From Coptis chinensis (lineage: Eukaryota > Streptophyta > Magnoliopsida > Ranunculales > Ranunculaceae), in contig CM027378.1 of NCBI GenBank assembly GCA_015680905.1, positions 40,521,001-40,585,000 of the forward strand: a DNA stretch of 64,000 nucleotides, written 5' to 3'. Made by a program: the position numbers and the translations under genes. Below, piece after piece: positions 1 to 10,359 of the stretch. The notes beneath the pieces were generated by a model, which saw nothing but the letters and a program-made list of their open reading frames with translations, was not told the DNA's origin and searched no databases. The number at the start of each line of letters is the position of its first letter. Position 1 is the stretch's first letter.

Positions 1-304
1 CATAATTCCTTTACCCTGTTACAAAAACAAAACAAAATAAAAAATTCAACTTACCCAATCTAGAATAAGTCTGAGAATAGAATAAGTGAAGAAAGAAGAA
101 GAAAAAAACCTGTGTAAACAAAAATTAGTTAGTTGCTTCAGAAAAAGAAAAGAAGTTTCCATCCAAGGAAAAGAAAAAGAAAAATAGAAATAAAAACTTC
201 AAAAATAGAATAAAAGGGAGTCAAAAGCCAAAGAAAAGAAAAAGAAAAATATGGATAAGGATGGAAACAAAGTATAGAAGCAAAAGAAAATAACAAGGTT
301 TTTA
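1..304 (+). mobile_element. Element A: 3' noncoding part of an Athila-type element, cut by the window edge
   Basis: This purine-rich stretch matches the region just inside the 3' LTR of element C (about 61245-61550) almost base for base, including the same run of AAAGAAAAAGAAAAA motifs. No coding sequence is visible. It joins the LTR directly near 304. Compared with element C, about 0.7 kb is missing at that junction, including the polypurine tract and the first 16 or so bases of the LTR. The rest of element A lies left of the window. Confidence 0.8.
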
Positions 305-1796
305 GACTGTAGTTTTAACCCCTTAACAATCGTACTTTTAGACTAATTATGTGAATAATAAGTAAGAGTTAATACTGGTTACGTGTTTTTATGCATTTCA
401 GGCTTTAAAGTTCATTATGTGCAGAAATGTGCCACTTTAACGAGATAAAGGAGCAAAGGTCAGTTGCTAAGGAGTTCTGTGAATAAAGGCCAAGATTCAA
501 GGAGACAAAGCCTTTGTAAATCCCGGTCAAAAGCTGAAAAGTTAACACGGGCAGAAACAGTGCACAAGTCAGCAGAATTTCCGAAGACCATATCTTTGGA
601 CTTAGACCTCGGAATTGGGCCTACCTTATGTCAAAACGACTGGCTCGGAAAGAGCTTTCCAATGGTCCAAGCCTTGACCCAATGAAAGGAGCAGAAGTGG
701 ACGAAAAGTCTATTGAAGCCAAATCTAGATGAAGAGCTCTTTCCGGATTGAAAGAATTGGGTTTTGGGCCCAATTTTCAGGCCCAAAACATGGCTCCAAG
801 CCCATGCATGATTTTTGGATCTGAAAGTATAAAAACAAAAGCTTGACTCTTTGTGAAGGATAGATAGTTAGGTTAGAAAATAAAAGTAGCTTAGAATAGA
901 AAGTAGCCATTATAATAGCTTCTAGATCTAGTTTTAGATTAATTAATTAGTTTTTATTCTTGTTTTAAATTTAGTATTGAATGATTGTTCTTCCTTTGAA
1001 TTAGATGAATAAAATAGTAGTTCTTGATTCAATTTCGATTTTTGTCATTTACATTTATAGATCTAGTTTAAATTCTTGTTTGTTTTCATTTCTTAATTAT
1101 TAATTAGATTTTAATTATTGTTTAATTTAGATTAGTAAACTTCAATTCTTTATAGTATGTTTAGTTTTAATTTAATCGAAAATGATTGCGTAATGATTCT
1201 CGGCTAAACCTCCATTAGAGGGGGTTGAGAAGCCTTGATGAAAGCTTGATTTGTGTTAGCGTAGGATAGTCGTAATTTCTATTCCACTCTAGAAACGATT
1301 AGTTCACCATGAGAATGGGTTTAATCGTTCACATGCTAGTTATGAATTGGTAGAAATGCCATGTGTAATTAGGGATTAGGAAGAAACAATTGTTCTGCGT
1401 AGCAGTTCAATTCGGATTACGACTATTCGTCGTTAGTAAGTTAAGTTGAGTTAAGGTGAAATCAATCCCCCCCTAATTCCTTATCATAGAATCGACATAG
1501 TATTTCCTTAGCTGTTTATTTAGTTGACTTGTTGCATCTTGTGGGTAGTTGCATCGTAGTCTAGTTTATAATTCGTAAATCTCTCACTAGACTTTAGTTA
1601 AGATTATTTATACGTAGAGAACATTACCATGTGGAAGAACTAGGAGTGGAACGAATCATCTACTCCACTATATCTCAATAGGATTGAGAGTAGAAATCTT
1701 TGATAAATTAGGCACGTAAATTATTGGTTAGTTTTACTTACGTTTAGAGTTTCATCACTTTATTCATTAGTAAAACTATTCCTTTTACGTTTATCA
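305..1796 (+). repeat. 3' LTR of element A (plus strand, first bases deleted)
   Basis: The sequence matches the other Athila-type LTRs here (13907-15445 reversed, 48804-50281, 38262-39735 reversed) from the ACTGTAGTTTTAACC motif near its start to the terminal TTTATCA at 1790-1796. About 16 expected leading bases (TGATAAGAGCCC...) are absent. After 1796 the sequence switches abruptly to the opposite-strand LTR of element B. A therefore inserted into B's LTR, and the 5-bp target duplicate would be GCAAC (1797-1801). Its partner is outside the window. Confidence 0.85.
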
Positions 1797-1973
1797 GCAA
1801 CCAACCCTTGCTTCTTTATCTCGCCAAAGTGACACATTTCTGCACATAATTGGCTTCAATGCTTGAAATACATAAAAGCACGTAATCAACATTAACTCTT
1901 ATTTATTACTCGCATAATTGGTCTAAAAGTATTATTGTTAAGGGGTTAAAACTACAGTTTTGGGCTCTTATCA
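1797..1973 (-). repeat. Partial 3' LTR of element B
   Basis: This is the first 177 bases of the LTR on the minus strand, starting TGATAAGAGCCC at 1973. It matches 15445 down to about 15266 of B's 5' LTR. The remainder was displaced leftward by the insertion of element A. Confidence 0.85.
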
Positions 1974-1987
1974 AACCACCCCCAAAC
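1974..1987 (-). other. Polypurine tract of element B
   Basis: On the minus strand, GTTTGGGGGTGGTT lies directly before the LTR start TGATAAGAG. This is the expected position and composition of the plus-strand primer of an LTR retrotransposon. Confidence 0.85.
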
Positions 1988-3566
1988 AGCATTTTGCTTG
2001 TCCTCAAGCAAATATGAGAAATTAGAATAAGTGACCAAAAAATGGAGTTCTAACTATTCTCGTTTCGCCGAGTGCGATTGCATTGACCATATGCAACAAG
2101 GCCTTAAACAACTAGGAATTCCCTAGTGGACAAGTTATAGCCTCGTGAGAGTTTTCCAGTGAAGGTACTCACAAGCTTCATCTATACTACAATGACTAAG
2201 AAATAAAACTATTGTTTCCTTATTTATGCTCCCAATTATCTATATATCTCACTAACAATAAATAAAGAATAATCAAATTGAAACCTAAGCTAATATATGC
2301 ATAATAATCAATCATCTACGAATAAACATATATACAATAAGTAATACTATGAAATGCACTAGCAGGTTCGTTTCTGAAAACTCGGAATAGCGTCTTTAAG
2401 TAGGTCCTCACATAAATGTCAAGACAAAAACCACTCTGATTTTTCCGCTCAAGTTTTGCTACTCCAGTGTGTAGTGGGCCCACTTTACCTTACAATCTCA
2501 ATGATACACAAGGAAGCCAGAGTCAATCAAACACATCTGCCACTTACTATCACGCTACCCTATTCCTAATTGAGCTAGAGGTCTTTATTAGGTGTTGCGG
2601 GGATTAGGAGATGGTTTAAGAATGAAGGAAATGGATATTCAAAAAGGACAAGTCTGAGATAATAGAGTCTTCATATTATGTAACTAGAGAAAACCTTGTT
2701 CTTTACTTTTGCTTCTACACTTTGTTTCCATCCTTAGCCATATTTTTCTTTTTCTTTGGCTTTTGACTCCTTTGATTCTATTTTTGGAGTTCTAACTCTT
2801 TTTTTTTCTTTTATTTGTTTATTTATTATTATTATTATTATTATTTGGATGGAAACTTTCTTTTCTTATTTGAAACGACTAACAATTTCTTGATTTCAAA
2901 GGTCTTTCTCTTTTCTATTCTTCATCTCTATTCTCAGACTAATTCAAAGAATGGGTAGGTTTTTTTTTTTTTTTTTTAATTTTGTTTTGTTTTTATAACA
3001 GGGTAAAGGATTTGTGGTTTATGAAAGGCTAAAGAAAGGCTCAGAGGGGTGACTAGCGGAAAATAATTTCATAAGGTTTGAATTTCTGGCTATATCGATC
3101 CAAAGAGGGCCTAAATTCTCGCTTAGGATATGGTATAGTGATCAAGAAAGTAGACGTATGATTTCTCTATCCGGATTTTACTTCTCCCTTGTGTCATTTC
3201 TCAAATGTTTCACTCATATAAGGCTTTAGGCTATATTCTCACAGGATTTGTAGAATAAGTACTCTAGCCTAGATTTCAGAAACTTACTGCTAAACAATCA
3301 TAGATACTCATGTAATATATTTATAGATAGATACAAAGATTATTATCTACATATTAACCTAAGTTTCTAAAAATTATTCTAATGCAAAAGCTACGTGAGA
3401 CTTCTAGATTGTTCAGAGCATAGAGAAAGAAAATAATACTAATATTCCTAAGTGTATAACATAACTTTTTATTTATATTTTTGAATTTTTTGAATTTTTA
3501 CTAGAAAACAAGTGCATATTATAGATATCTATATCCTAACAGATGCCTTAATAACACGTGTTTCTA
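1988..3566 (-). other. Noncoding 3' region of element B
   Basis: This is about 1.6 kb between the last ORF and the polypurine tract, matched by 60690-62248 of element C. It contains long T-rich and pyrimidine-rich runs (2740-3000), which are purine-rich on the element's sense strand. I see no coding potential. Confidence 0.7.
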
Positions 3567-3810
3567 TGCCACCCCCAAACAAGAAGCATGCTTTGTCCTC
3601 AAAGTATTTAAATAAAAAGGGTAAAGAAATACCATGGAGACACTTGAAATTCTAGAGCATCTGTAAAACAAGGTTAAACATACTAATATAGAAAATAAAA
3701 ACTGATGCAACTCTATAGGAGTTCCACCCATTATGGGGTTAACTAGAATTAAATTGCTTAGGACATAAGCAGACACTAACTGAAAATAAAACTTACCTCC
3801 TCTCTTGCGT

Positions 3811-4726
3811 TTAATCATCATCCTCATCCTCTTCAATAAGGAAATGAGGTTCCTTCGCATCCTGCCATGCCATGGTGATTTGCCAGGCTTCACGCCATTT
3901 ATCATCTACTATAGCTAACATATCAAGCGCCACTTGGTCGGATGGGGTGTAAGGAGCAACCTGATGAGGTTGTATCCTCCACCCTGGCCAAGTCATTACA
4001 TGGAAAGATCGAATAATACAATTGGTGGGTCTCACAATGTTGACCCCAACCCAATCCGTGAAGTGGGCACAAAAAATAGGGAAGAAACATGGCATAATAT
4101 GACAAATTAAAATAGGCATAAGAAGGTACTTATGCCTCTTGCTATGGGCTCGGGCTAAACTAGACATTAGGGTCTGGGGAATATCATAGAGGGTACATCC
4201 CCTAGCTAAATCAAGGAAAATATCACAAGTTTTGTCATTCATAGAAGAATAACGCCATTCCCCTTTAATGTTTAGCATGCTCCAAAACATAACAGCACGT
4301 TCATAGATAGGCTACCAAGGGCGACGTTATAATTCCCTTGGTCCTCTATCCTAAAGATTCCTGCCCCGTAATGCTCATGCAAATCCTTATAGGTATACAT
4401 GTACATATTATCTACCAAATAGGCCCATGAGTCTTGTATTTCAGCGGGCATAGCAAGTCCAAGAACAAAGGTTAACAAGAACTTGGAAATTTCCATCGGT
4501 TCATCCCCAATGGTGATGGAGAACACTTGTTCTCCATCTGGTCTATCAAAGAACTTACAATTATCATAAAAATAAGATGTAAGTGCGGGAGAATAAAGTT
4601 CATCAGTTCTTACCATTAGCTGTTCCCAGCCTACGTGTATGATCACCTCGCGAAACCAAGCACCATAAACGTCACTTTGGAACAAGTTTTCAAAAGACTG
4701 TTCCGGTATGATACGAGGGGATGTCA
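3811..4726 (-). pseudogene. Element B second 3' ORF (ORF3b), function unknown, frameshifted
   Basis: Two overlapping minus-strand reading frames (from about 4726 down to 4272, then 4290 down to 3811) together make a protein of roughly 300 residues, broken near 4280. The preferred start is the ATG at 4726, giving MTSPRIIPEQ, because element C is conserved from the same point. The product is mixed acidic and aromatic, with WFREVIIHVGWEQL near the start and a very acidic end (EEDEDDD). I see no confident signal peptide, membrane segment or catalytic motif. Its place after integrase is where Athila elements carry an extra or env-like ORF, but the sequence itself does not show an envelope. A decayed homologue sits at 59530-60440 in element C. 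Confidence 0.6.
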
Positions 4727-4799
4727 TCACAAAACTACTTTCTAGCACAGATGCAACGGTCCTAGAATAACCCACGAAAAATCGGAATTTTTCGTGTCT

Positions 4800-5000
4800 A
4801 CGGAGGTTAGGGCGCGGGGTGCGCTCAACCTAAGCCTTGCATGGGCGCGGGTCGCGCTCAAGAGCAATCGGACTTACAGTGTTTTGGGCGCGGGTCGTGC
4901 TCAGAATTGGTCTGGGTAGGTCGCGGGTCGCGCTTAGGATCAAATGGAGTGACAGTGTTTTGGGCGCAGGTAGCGCTCAACTAAGGCACAGGCGCGCTCC
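4800..5000 (-). repeat. GC-rich minisatellite upstream of ORF3b
   Basis: Variants of GGGCGCGGGTCGCGCTCA recur about every 45-55 bases with AT-richer spacers containing ACAGTGTTTT. The block stands out as CpG-dense within AT-rich DNA. A related array lies in the gag leader of the same element (13500-13760). Confidence 0.75.
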
Positions 5001-5579
5001 GAGCTGCTGAGTGCTGAAGTGAAGCAGAAAAAGAAGGAAAACTTGGGAGTGAAAGGTGAGAGATGAAAGTGAGAGATGTGAGTTTTGTGTGGAGAATGAA
5101 TGAAGTTTATATAGGTTTTGAGTTTCCAAAACGAATCGGGAAGTTGCCAAAAAGTTTTAAGGCAATTGCGGGAAACAAAAAAAATTCCAAAACCGAAAAT
5201 GGAAACAACCCATATTCTTGATTCTAAAACAAACCTAATATCTTTTAGATTGAATTTAGAATAGTAACTTCTAAACCCTTTTAGATTTCATCCTACCACA
5301 ACATCTAATCATAGGCATGCCAATATCGGCAATATTCTCAACAATCACTCCAAAACAACTTCTAAAATTGAGGTTCATATAAAAATTATACTAGAATAAA
5401 TAATACCACCCCCAAACAATTTGGGAAGGTGGGATTAACAATAAAAACAATGCACAATTTGAAAAGACCACATTATATTAAAATTAAAATTCAAACAATA
5501 TTTAACTACCCAATTCAAATTTAACTACGGAATTCAAAAATTAATATCCGAACTAAATAAAAACAAATACAAAACAACA

Positions 5580-6698
5580 TCAACTCATAATATCCCTAAA
5601 CAACGTGCTGCTGGTAGTCGATGGCACATGAGAAGGAGATGACTCCTGAGTTCTCGATGGGCCAGAGCCATCCGTCTTTCGGCAACAAGGCTCGTGGCTC
5701 ACAGACGCCTCCTCAGAAGAGGAACCCCCGTGGGGTGGGAAGTGTTCACGCATATCTTCACGGAACTTTCGTTGAGCTTCCATCTCGGCCTTCATCTCCT
5801 CCCAACGCTCATCCTCGCACTGGACACGAGTCTCATAGTTACGATGGATGGTAGCTTGCCGAGTCCGGAGATCTCCACAAATAGTGTTGAGAGAATGCAT
5901 GCCACGATGAAGCACCGACATGCGTTCTGCATCAGACTTACACCTCTCCAAGGCATCGACATCAAAACATGTCGTGTCCTCCTCATCCTCTTCCCCTACG
6001 CTCTCTCTAGGCAACCTCCACGTCTTCTTGACACACTCCGTATAAATAGTAGGATTTTTGTGCCTTTTCAGGCAAATCCGATCAGACTTCGGAGTCGCTT
6101 TCAACCTCATCATGATCTTTGTTATCAGAACAGGGAGAGGTGTAATACTCTTCCCGACTCCTCTAATCATAGTATTAAAAAACTCGAGGATACAAAAATC
6201 ATACTCTCTCGTCTGGAGTATCCAAAGCACATGGAGACAATTCAGGCTGATGTCACTGACTTTCTCTTTTCCAATGACATTCCTCCTAATCCACTGAGCT
6301 ACAACCAGCTGGTTGGTTCGCAGAGACGACTGGCAAACACAATGCGAACTCGCATTGTATTGACCCTCCAAAACTGTCTCGTTCATCAAGGCCTCAATCC
6401 CACCAACTTGGGATTCTTGCACTGTGGCCACAAGAGTGCGTCCTTCCTCCATTCCGAAGATACGCGCCAACAAATTTCTATCCACTTCTTGCCTTACTTC
6501 ATTCACCTTAACAAAAAATTTATTCCCAACCAACTCTCTCGTCCTATAAAATTGTTGGACCAAATCCTCGTGATAAAAATCGTTCGTCGTATACCACAAA
6601 TGATTCCAATCTCTACGAATCATCTCCTCACTGTAAAACGGCTAAAAGTGGTCGGCACGAAAAGCTTGTTCCAGCAAAATTCTTCGTCTTTGAGCCAT
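5580..6698 (-). pseudogene. Element B first 3' ORF (ORF3a), ATHILA ORF-like, function unknown
   Basis: The long frame covers 347 codons (6623-5580). The homologous frame in element C starts with an ATG equivalent to 6698, so the ORF probably began there. One in-frame TAG now separates the first twenty or so codons from the rest. Visible parts are an N-terminal WNHLWYTTNDFYHEDLV segment, a basic central segment with TIYTECVKKTW, an acidic EEDEED run, a short charged helix likely to form a coiled coil (about residues 255-290) and a Ser/His-rich tail. There is no clear membrane span. It may belong to the ATHILA ORF-1 type family, judged from position and general character only. Biochemical function is unknown. 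Confidence 0.6.
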
Positions 6699-6731
6699 TG
6701 GAGTTTTGATTGGATTTGTGGGTTTGAATAA

Positions 6732-7686
6732 GGTAGGGAGACGAGTTTTGAAACAAACTCACTAAAAGTAATGGGAGGAGGCGCAGTGGTGGCGGTAGCA
6801 GTTCAATTTCTTGGATTTCTGGATGTTTTCGGTGATTGAAATTGTTGGAGATGGTGGTGGGAGAGGCTTAGAGAAGATTTGAATTTGTTTTAAACTGTTG
6901 GCGTGGGTGTATTGAGGCTTTCTATTTTTTTTTTCTTTTTGGTTTCTAGGGTTTGGAAGCTTTGTTAATGGTGGAATGAAAAAGAAAATCACGGTCTATT
7001 TTAGTTTGGAAGATGGAGACGCACGTGCGTGCGAGATTGGGCCAAGCCCAATTCGATTTTTGAAATTCATCGATTTTTTGCGCAACTTCGAACTAAAATT
7101 GTTGTTTTACCAGTCCGATTTTTGCGAATGAGCTATGGAAATGATCAGGAGAGAATTTCCAATCCAATGATCCATAAAACACTCTATTCTAACTATGGGT
7201 GACATATAAGAAGATGGAAAACGCCTCGAAATGCGTGCGTGATGTAAGTTATAGGAACGAATGAAATCTAAATTCATAGATAATGTCAACCCAAATCGAA
7301 ATACAATTAAACGGCCTAAGCAACACAAATGGAAAGTTGAACAATCAAGGACGAAAAAACGAACACCCCACCCCTAAACAAATTTTTGGCAACGAAGTTT
7401 AGAAAATTTGTTTTAAACGTGGGTCTTTTAAACTCAGATTCCCGAGACTTCCTAAATTACTATTTTTATGATTTTAGAGTTTATTTTTATTTATTTTATG
7501 AAAAAGATTTAATAGAGAAAAACAATAAAACAATAAATGCATAATTCACACCATAGAGGAACATGACTCAAAAACCAAGAAAACATGCAAGAGTGGGAAA
7601 CGTGAATTATGTTTAACGTGGACTTAGGATCCGGTACTTACAGCCACACACTACATAGGGAGGGCCCGGTTACCTGAATGGTGCAC
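6732..7686 (-). other. Noncoding spacer between integrase and ORF3a of element B
   Basis: No conserved coding sequence is visible. It corresponds to 56575-57540 of element C. It holds a PPT-like G-tract on the minus strand at 7364-7383 (TTTGTTTAGGGGTGGGG). Confidence 0.6.
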
Positions 7687-8900
7687 TTACCAATATATGG
7701 AAATGAAAGGAAGCACACCAACCAACGAAGGCCAGTCCTCATAGACATGGTCCTGTAACAGGACTTCCTCCATATCAGGGGACAATAGCTCGTGAAAATG
7801 TTTTAACTGTTGGCCATTGACTTGAAAGGTACTGTTGTCCTTGGGATTTACCAAGGTGATTGCCCCATAAGGGGTGACTTCAGTTACCAGAAAAAGACCG
7901 GACCAACAGATTTTTAATTTTCCTGGAAAAATGTGTATACGGGAGTTGTAAAGCAAGACCTTTTGACCTACCACAAACTTTTTGCGCCAAGATTTGCTTA
8001 TCATGAACACGTTTCATGTTAGCTTTATAATCCTTCGCGAGATCATAAGAATCGCTACAGATTTCTTCAAGCTCATTCAGTTGCAACTTGCGCTTGACAC
8101 CCACCTCATCAAAATTTAAGTTAATGTTTTTTATAGCCCACATAGCACGGTACTCCAATTCAACGGGCAAATGACAAGGTTTCCCAAACACAAGTCTAAA
8201 GGGAGACATACCTATAGGAGTTTTGAAAGCAGTTGTTTCTAAGATCTTTTTGATTTCATTATTAGAAACTTCTACTTGTCTGCTAGTTTGTGGATGATAC
8301 GGAGTTGCTAACTTATGTGTAACTCCATACTTTTTCACTAGAGATGCAACAACTCTGTTGCAAAAATGTGTTCCACCATCACTAATATGGCTTTAGAAAT
8401 GCCAAATCGACAGAAAATGTATTCATTAACAAAAAACACAACTGTCTTATGGTCATTGTTACGGCAAGCCATGACCTCTATCCATTTAGACACATAGTCC
8501 ACGACAACTAGAATATATATAAAACCATGGGAAACCAGAAAAGGACCCATGAAATCAATGCCCCATACGTCAAAAACTTCTACCACCATGATTGGATTTA
8601 ATGGCATCATATTACGCTTCGTGATTCGCCCAAGTTGTTGGCAACGAACACACGTCTTGCAATGCACTAGGGCATCTTTAAAAAGAGTAGGCCAATAAAA
8701 CCCACATTGAAGAATTTTAGCAGCTGTTTTAATACCACTAAAGTGGCCACCACACTATTTGTCATGGCAGAATGAGAGAACCTCATTATATTCCCACTAG
8801 GGAATACAACGACGAATAATCTTATCCACACAATACTTAATAAGGTAGGCCTCATCCCAGAAGTATAGTTTAAATCTGGCCAAGAACTTCTTACGTTCAT
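7687..8900 (-). pseudogene. Element B integrase (decayed)
   Basis: On the minus strand the region encodes an HHCC zinc-binding segment (about 8780-8640, ending CKTCVRCQQLGR), the DDE core starting at WGIDFMGPF (about 8560) and the C-terminal part with GAITLVNPKDNSTFQVNGQQ (about 7870-7800). Integrase inserts the cDNA copy into the genome. The reading frame is broken several times. Near 8385 one base is missing relative to element C, exactly at the second catalytic Asp (ISDGGTHF in C), which destroys the active site. Two in-frame stops lie upstream in the zinc-binding region. The start is not definable because this is part of a gag-pol polyprotein. Confidence 0.85.
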
Positions 8901-8904
8901 TTCT

Positions 8905-9471
8905 TGACTAATCAGCAGGAATAGTATCAGATGCTAAATAATTCACAATGTCAGCATACCATGGTGCAGAAAAAATAGCATACAGATGCTCATCAGGAAA
9001 AGAGTCAGGTATGGACTCAGAGTCACTATCATCGTTATTTGTAAGTCTAGATAAGTGGTCAGCAACTACGTTTTCAACCCCTCTTTTGTCATTTATTTCT
9101 AATGTGAACTCTTGCAGGAGAAGAATCTATCGGATTGATCTCTGCTTAGCATCCTCCTTTGCGAGAATGTACCTAAGGGCTGCATGGTCCATGTAAACTA
9201 GAGTCTTAAAACCAACCAAATAAGGACGAAACTTATCTAAAGCATAAACGACAGCTAAGAATTCTTTTTCAGTAGTTGTATAATTCCTTTGAGCATCGTT
9301 TAAAGTTTTACTAGCATAATAAATAACAGTGGATTTATTATCTATTTTCTGACCCAAAACAGCACCAACAACATAATCACTAGCATCACACATGAGTTCG
9401 AAAGGTTTAGACCAATCAGGAGGCTGTATAATGGGTGAAAAGGTTAAGGCTGCTTTTAAAGTTTCAAAAGC
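8905..9471 (-). pseudogene. Element B RNase H domain (decayed)
   Basis: The minus-strand frame 9393-9127 shows CDASDYVVGAVLGQK, YYASKTLNDAQRNYTTTEKE and VYMDHAALRYILAKEDAK, the usual gypsy RNase H sequence with its acidic residues (D of CDAS, E of TEKE, D of MDHA). RNase H degrades the RNA strand during reverse transcription. A stop follows at 9127. The weaker continuation towards integrase (LSRL...) is visible down to about 8905 in broken frames. Confidence 0.85.
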
Positions 9472-10323
9472 CTATTTACAGGTAAAATTTAAATCGAAGA
9501 TGGCATCCTTTAAAAGCGGATTAGTTAAAGGCCTAGCTATTTTTGAAAAATCTTTGATAAAGCGCCTATAAAAACCTGCATGGCCTAAAAAGGCTCTAAT
9601 ATCACGGACAGTCCGTGGTATAGGTATAGTCGCTATCTTATCTAGTTTGACCTTATCTACTTTGATGCCATCACTAGATGTAATGTGACCTAGCACGATT
9701 CCCTTTTTCACCATGAAATGACATTTTTCCCAATTCAAAACTAGACTCTTCTCTTCACACCGTGTCAAAACCTTAGACAGATTAGACAGGCAGTCAGTGA
9801 AAGAGTCTCCATAGATAGAAAAATCATCCATGAATACTTCCATTAAATGCTCTACCATGTCACTAAATATATGAAGCATACACCGCTAGAAGGTACCAGG
9901 AGCATTACAAAGGCCAAAAGGCATTCATTTATAGGCATATGTTCCAAAAGGACATGTGAAGGTAGTCTTTTCTTGGTCATCAATATCAATATTAATTTGG
10001 AAATAGCCAGAGCAGCCATCTAAAAAACAGTAAAAAGCATGACCAGCTAGACGTTCTAGCATCTGATCTATAAAGGGTAAAGGAAAATAATCCTTTCGTG
10101 TCATGGCATTTAAATGTCTGTAATCAATACAAATCCTCCATTTCATAGGACCATGTGTTGCACCGTATTCACCCTTGACATTACGTACCATGGTAATCCC
10201 TGATTTCTTAGGAACTACATGAATGGGACTTACGCATTCGCTATCAGAGATTGGGTATATGATACCCGCATTGAGTAACTGTAAGACTTCTTCCCTGACC
10301 ACCTCTTTCATGGTAGAGTTCAA
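9472..10323 (-). pseudogene. Element B reverse transcriptase domain (two nonsense codons)
   Basis: The domain begins in the frame 10323-9925 (AGIIYPISDSECVSPIHVVPKK, then WRICIDYRHLNAMTRKDYFPLPFIDQML) and continues 9879-9472 with the catalytic box FMDDFSIYGDSF and a thumb segment RAFLGHAGFYRRFIKDFSKIARPL. It copies the element RNA into DNA. Two stops interrupt it. A TGA at about 9922 lies where a CGA Arg codon is found in element C (KRMPFG). A TAG near 9888 follows GTF, where Gln is usual. Both are consistent with C-to-T changes. FMDD rather than YVDD is typical of Athila-like elements. Confidence 0.9.
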
Positions 10324-10359
10324 GCGACATTGAGGTTCACGAGAAGTCTTTGCGTTATC

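Noticed and set aside
1200-1500. Possible host gene or RNA gene in the LTR of element A
   Set aside because: The stretch recurs in all family LTR copies and has no RNA-gene structure I can recognise; it is ordinary LTR sequence.
3567-3582. Taking the internal G-tract at 3567 as the 3' end of element B
   Set aside because: No LTR start follows it. The LTR start and the match to element C place the true PPT at 1974-1987.
3811-4726. Calling ORF3b a retroviral-type envelope gene
   Set aside because: Only its position suggests this. I see no signal peptide, cleavage site or membrane anchor, so it is left as unknown.
5694-6731. A 345-codon open frame on the plus strand across 5694-6731
   Set aside because: It is antisense to ORF3a of element B. 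Only the minus-strand frame is conserved with element C.
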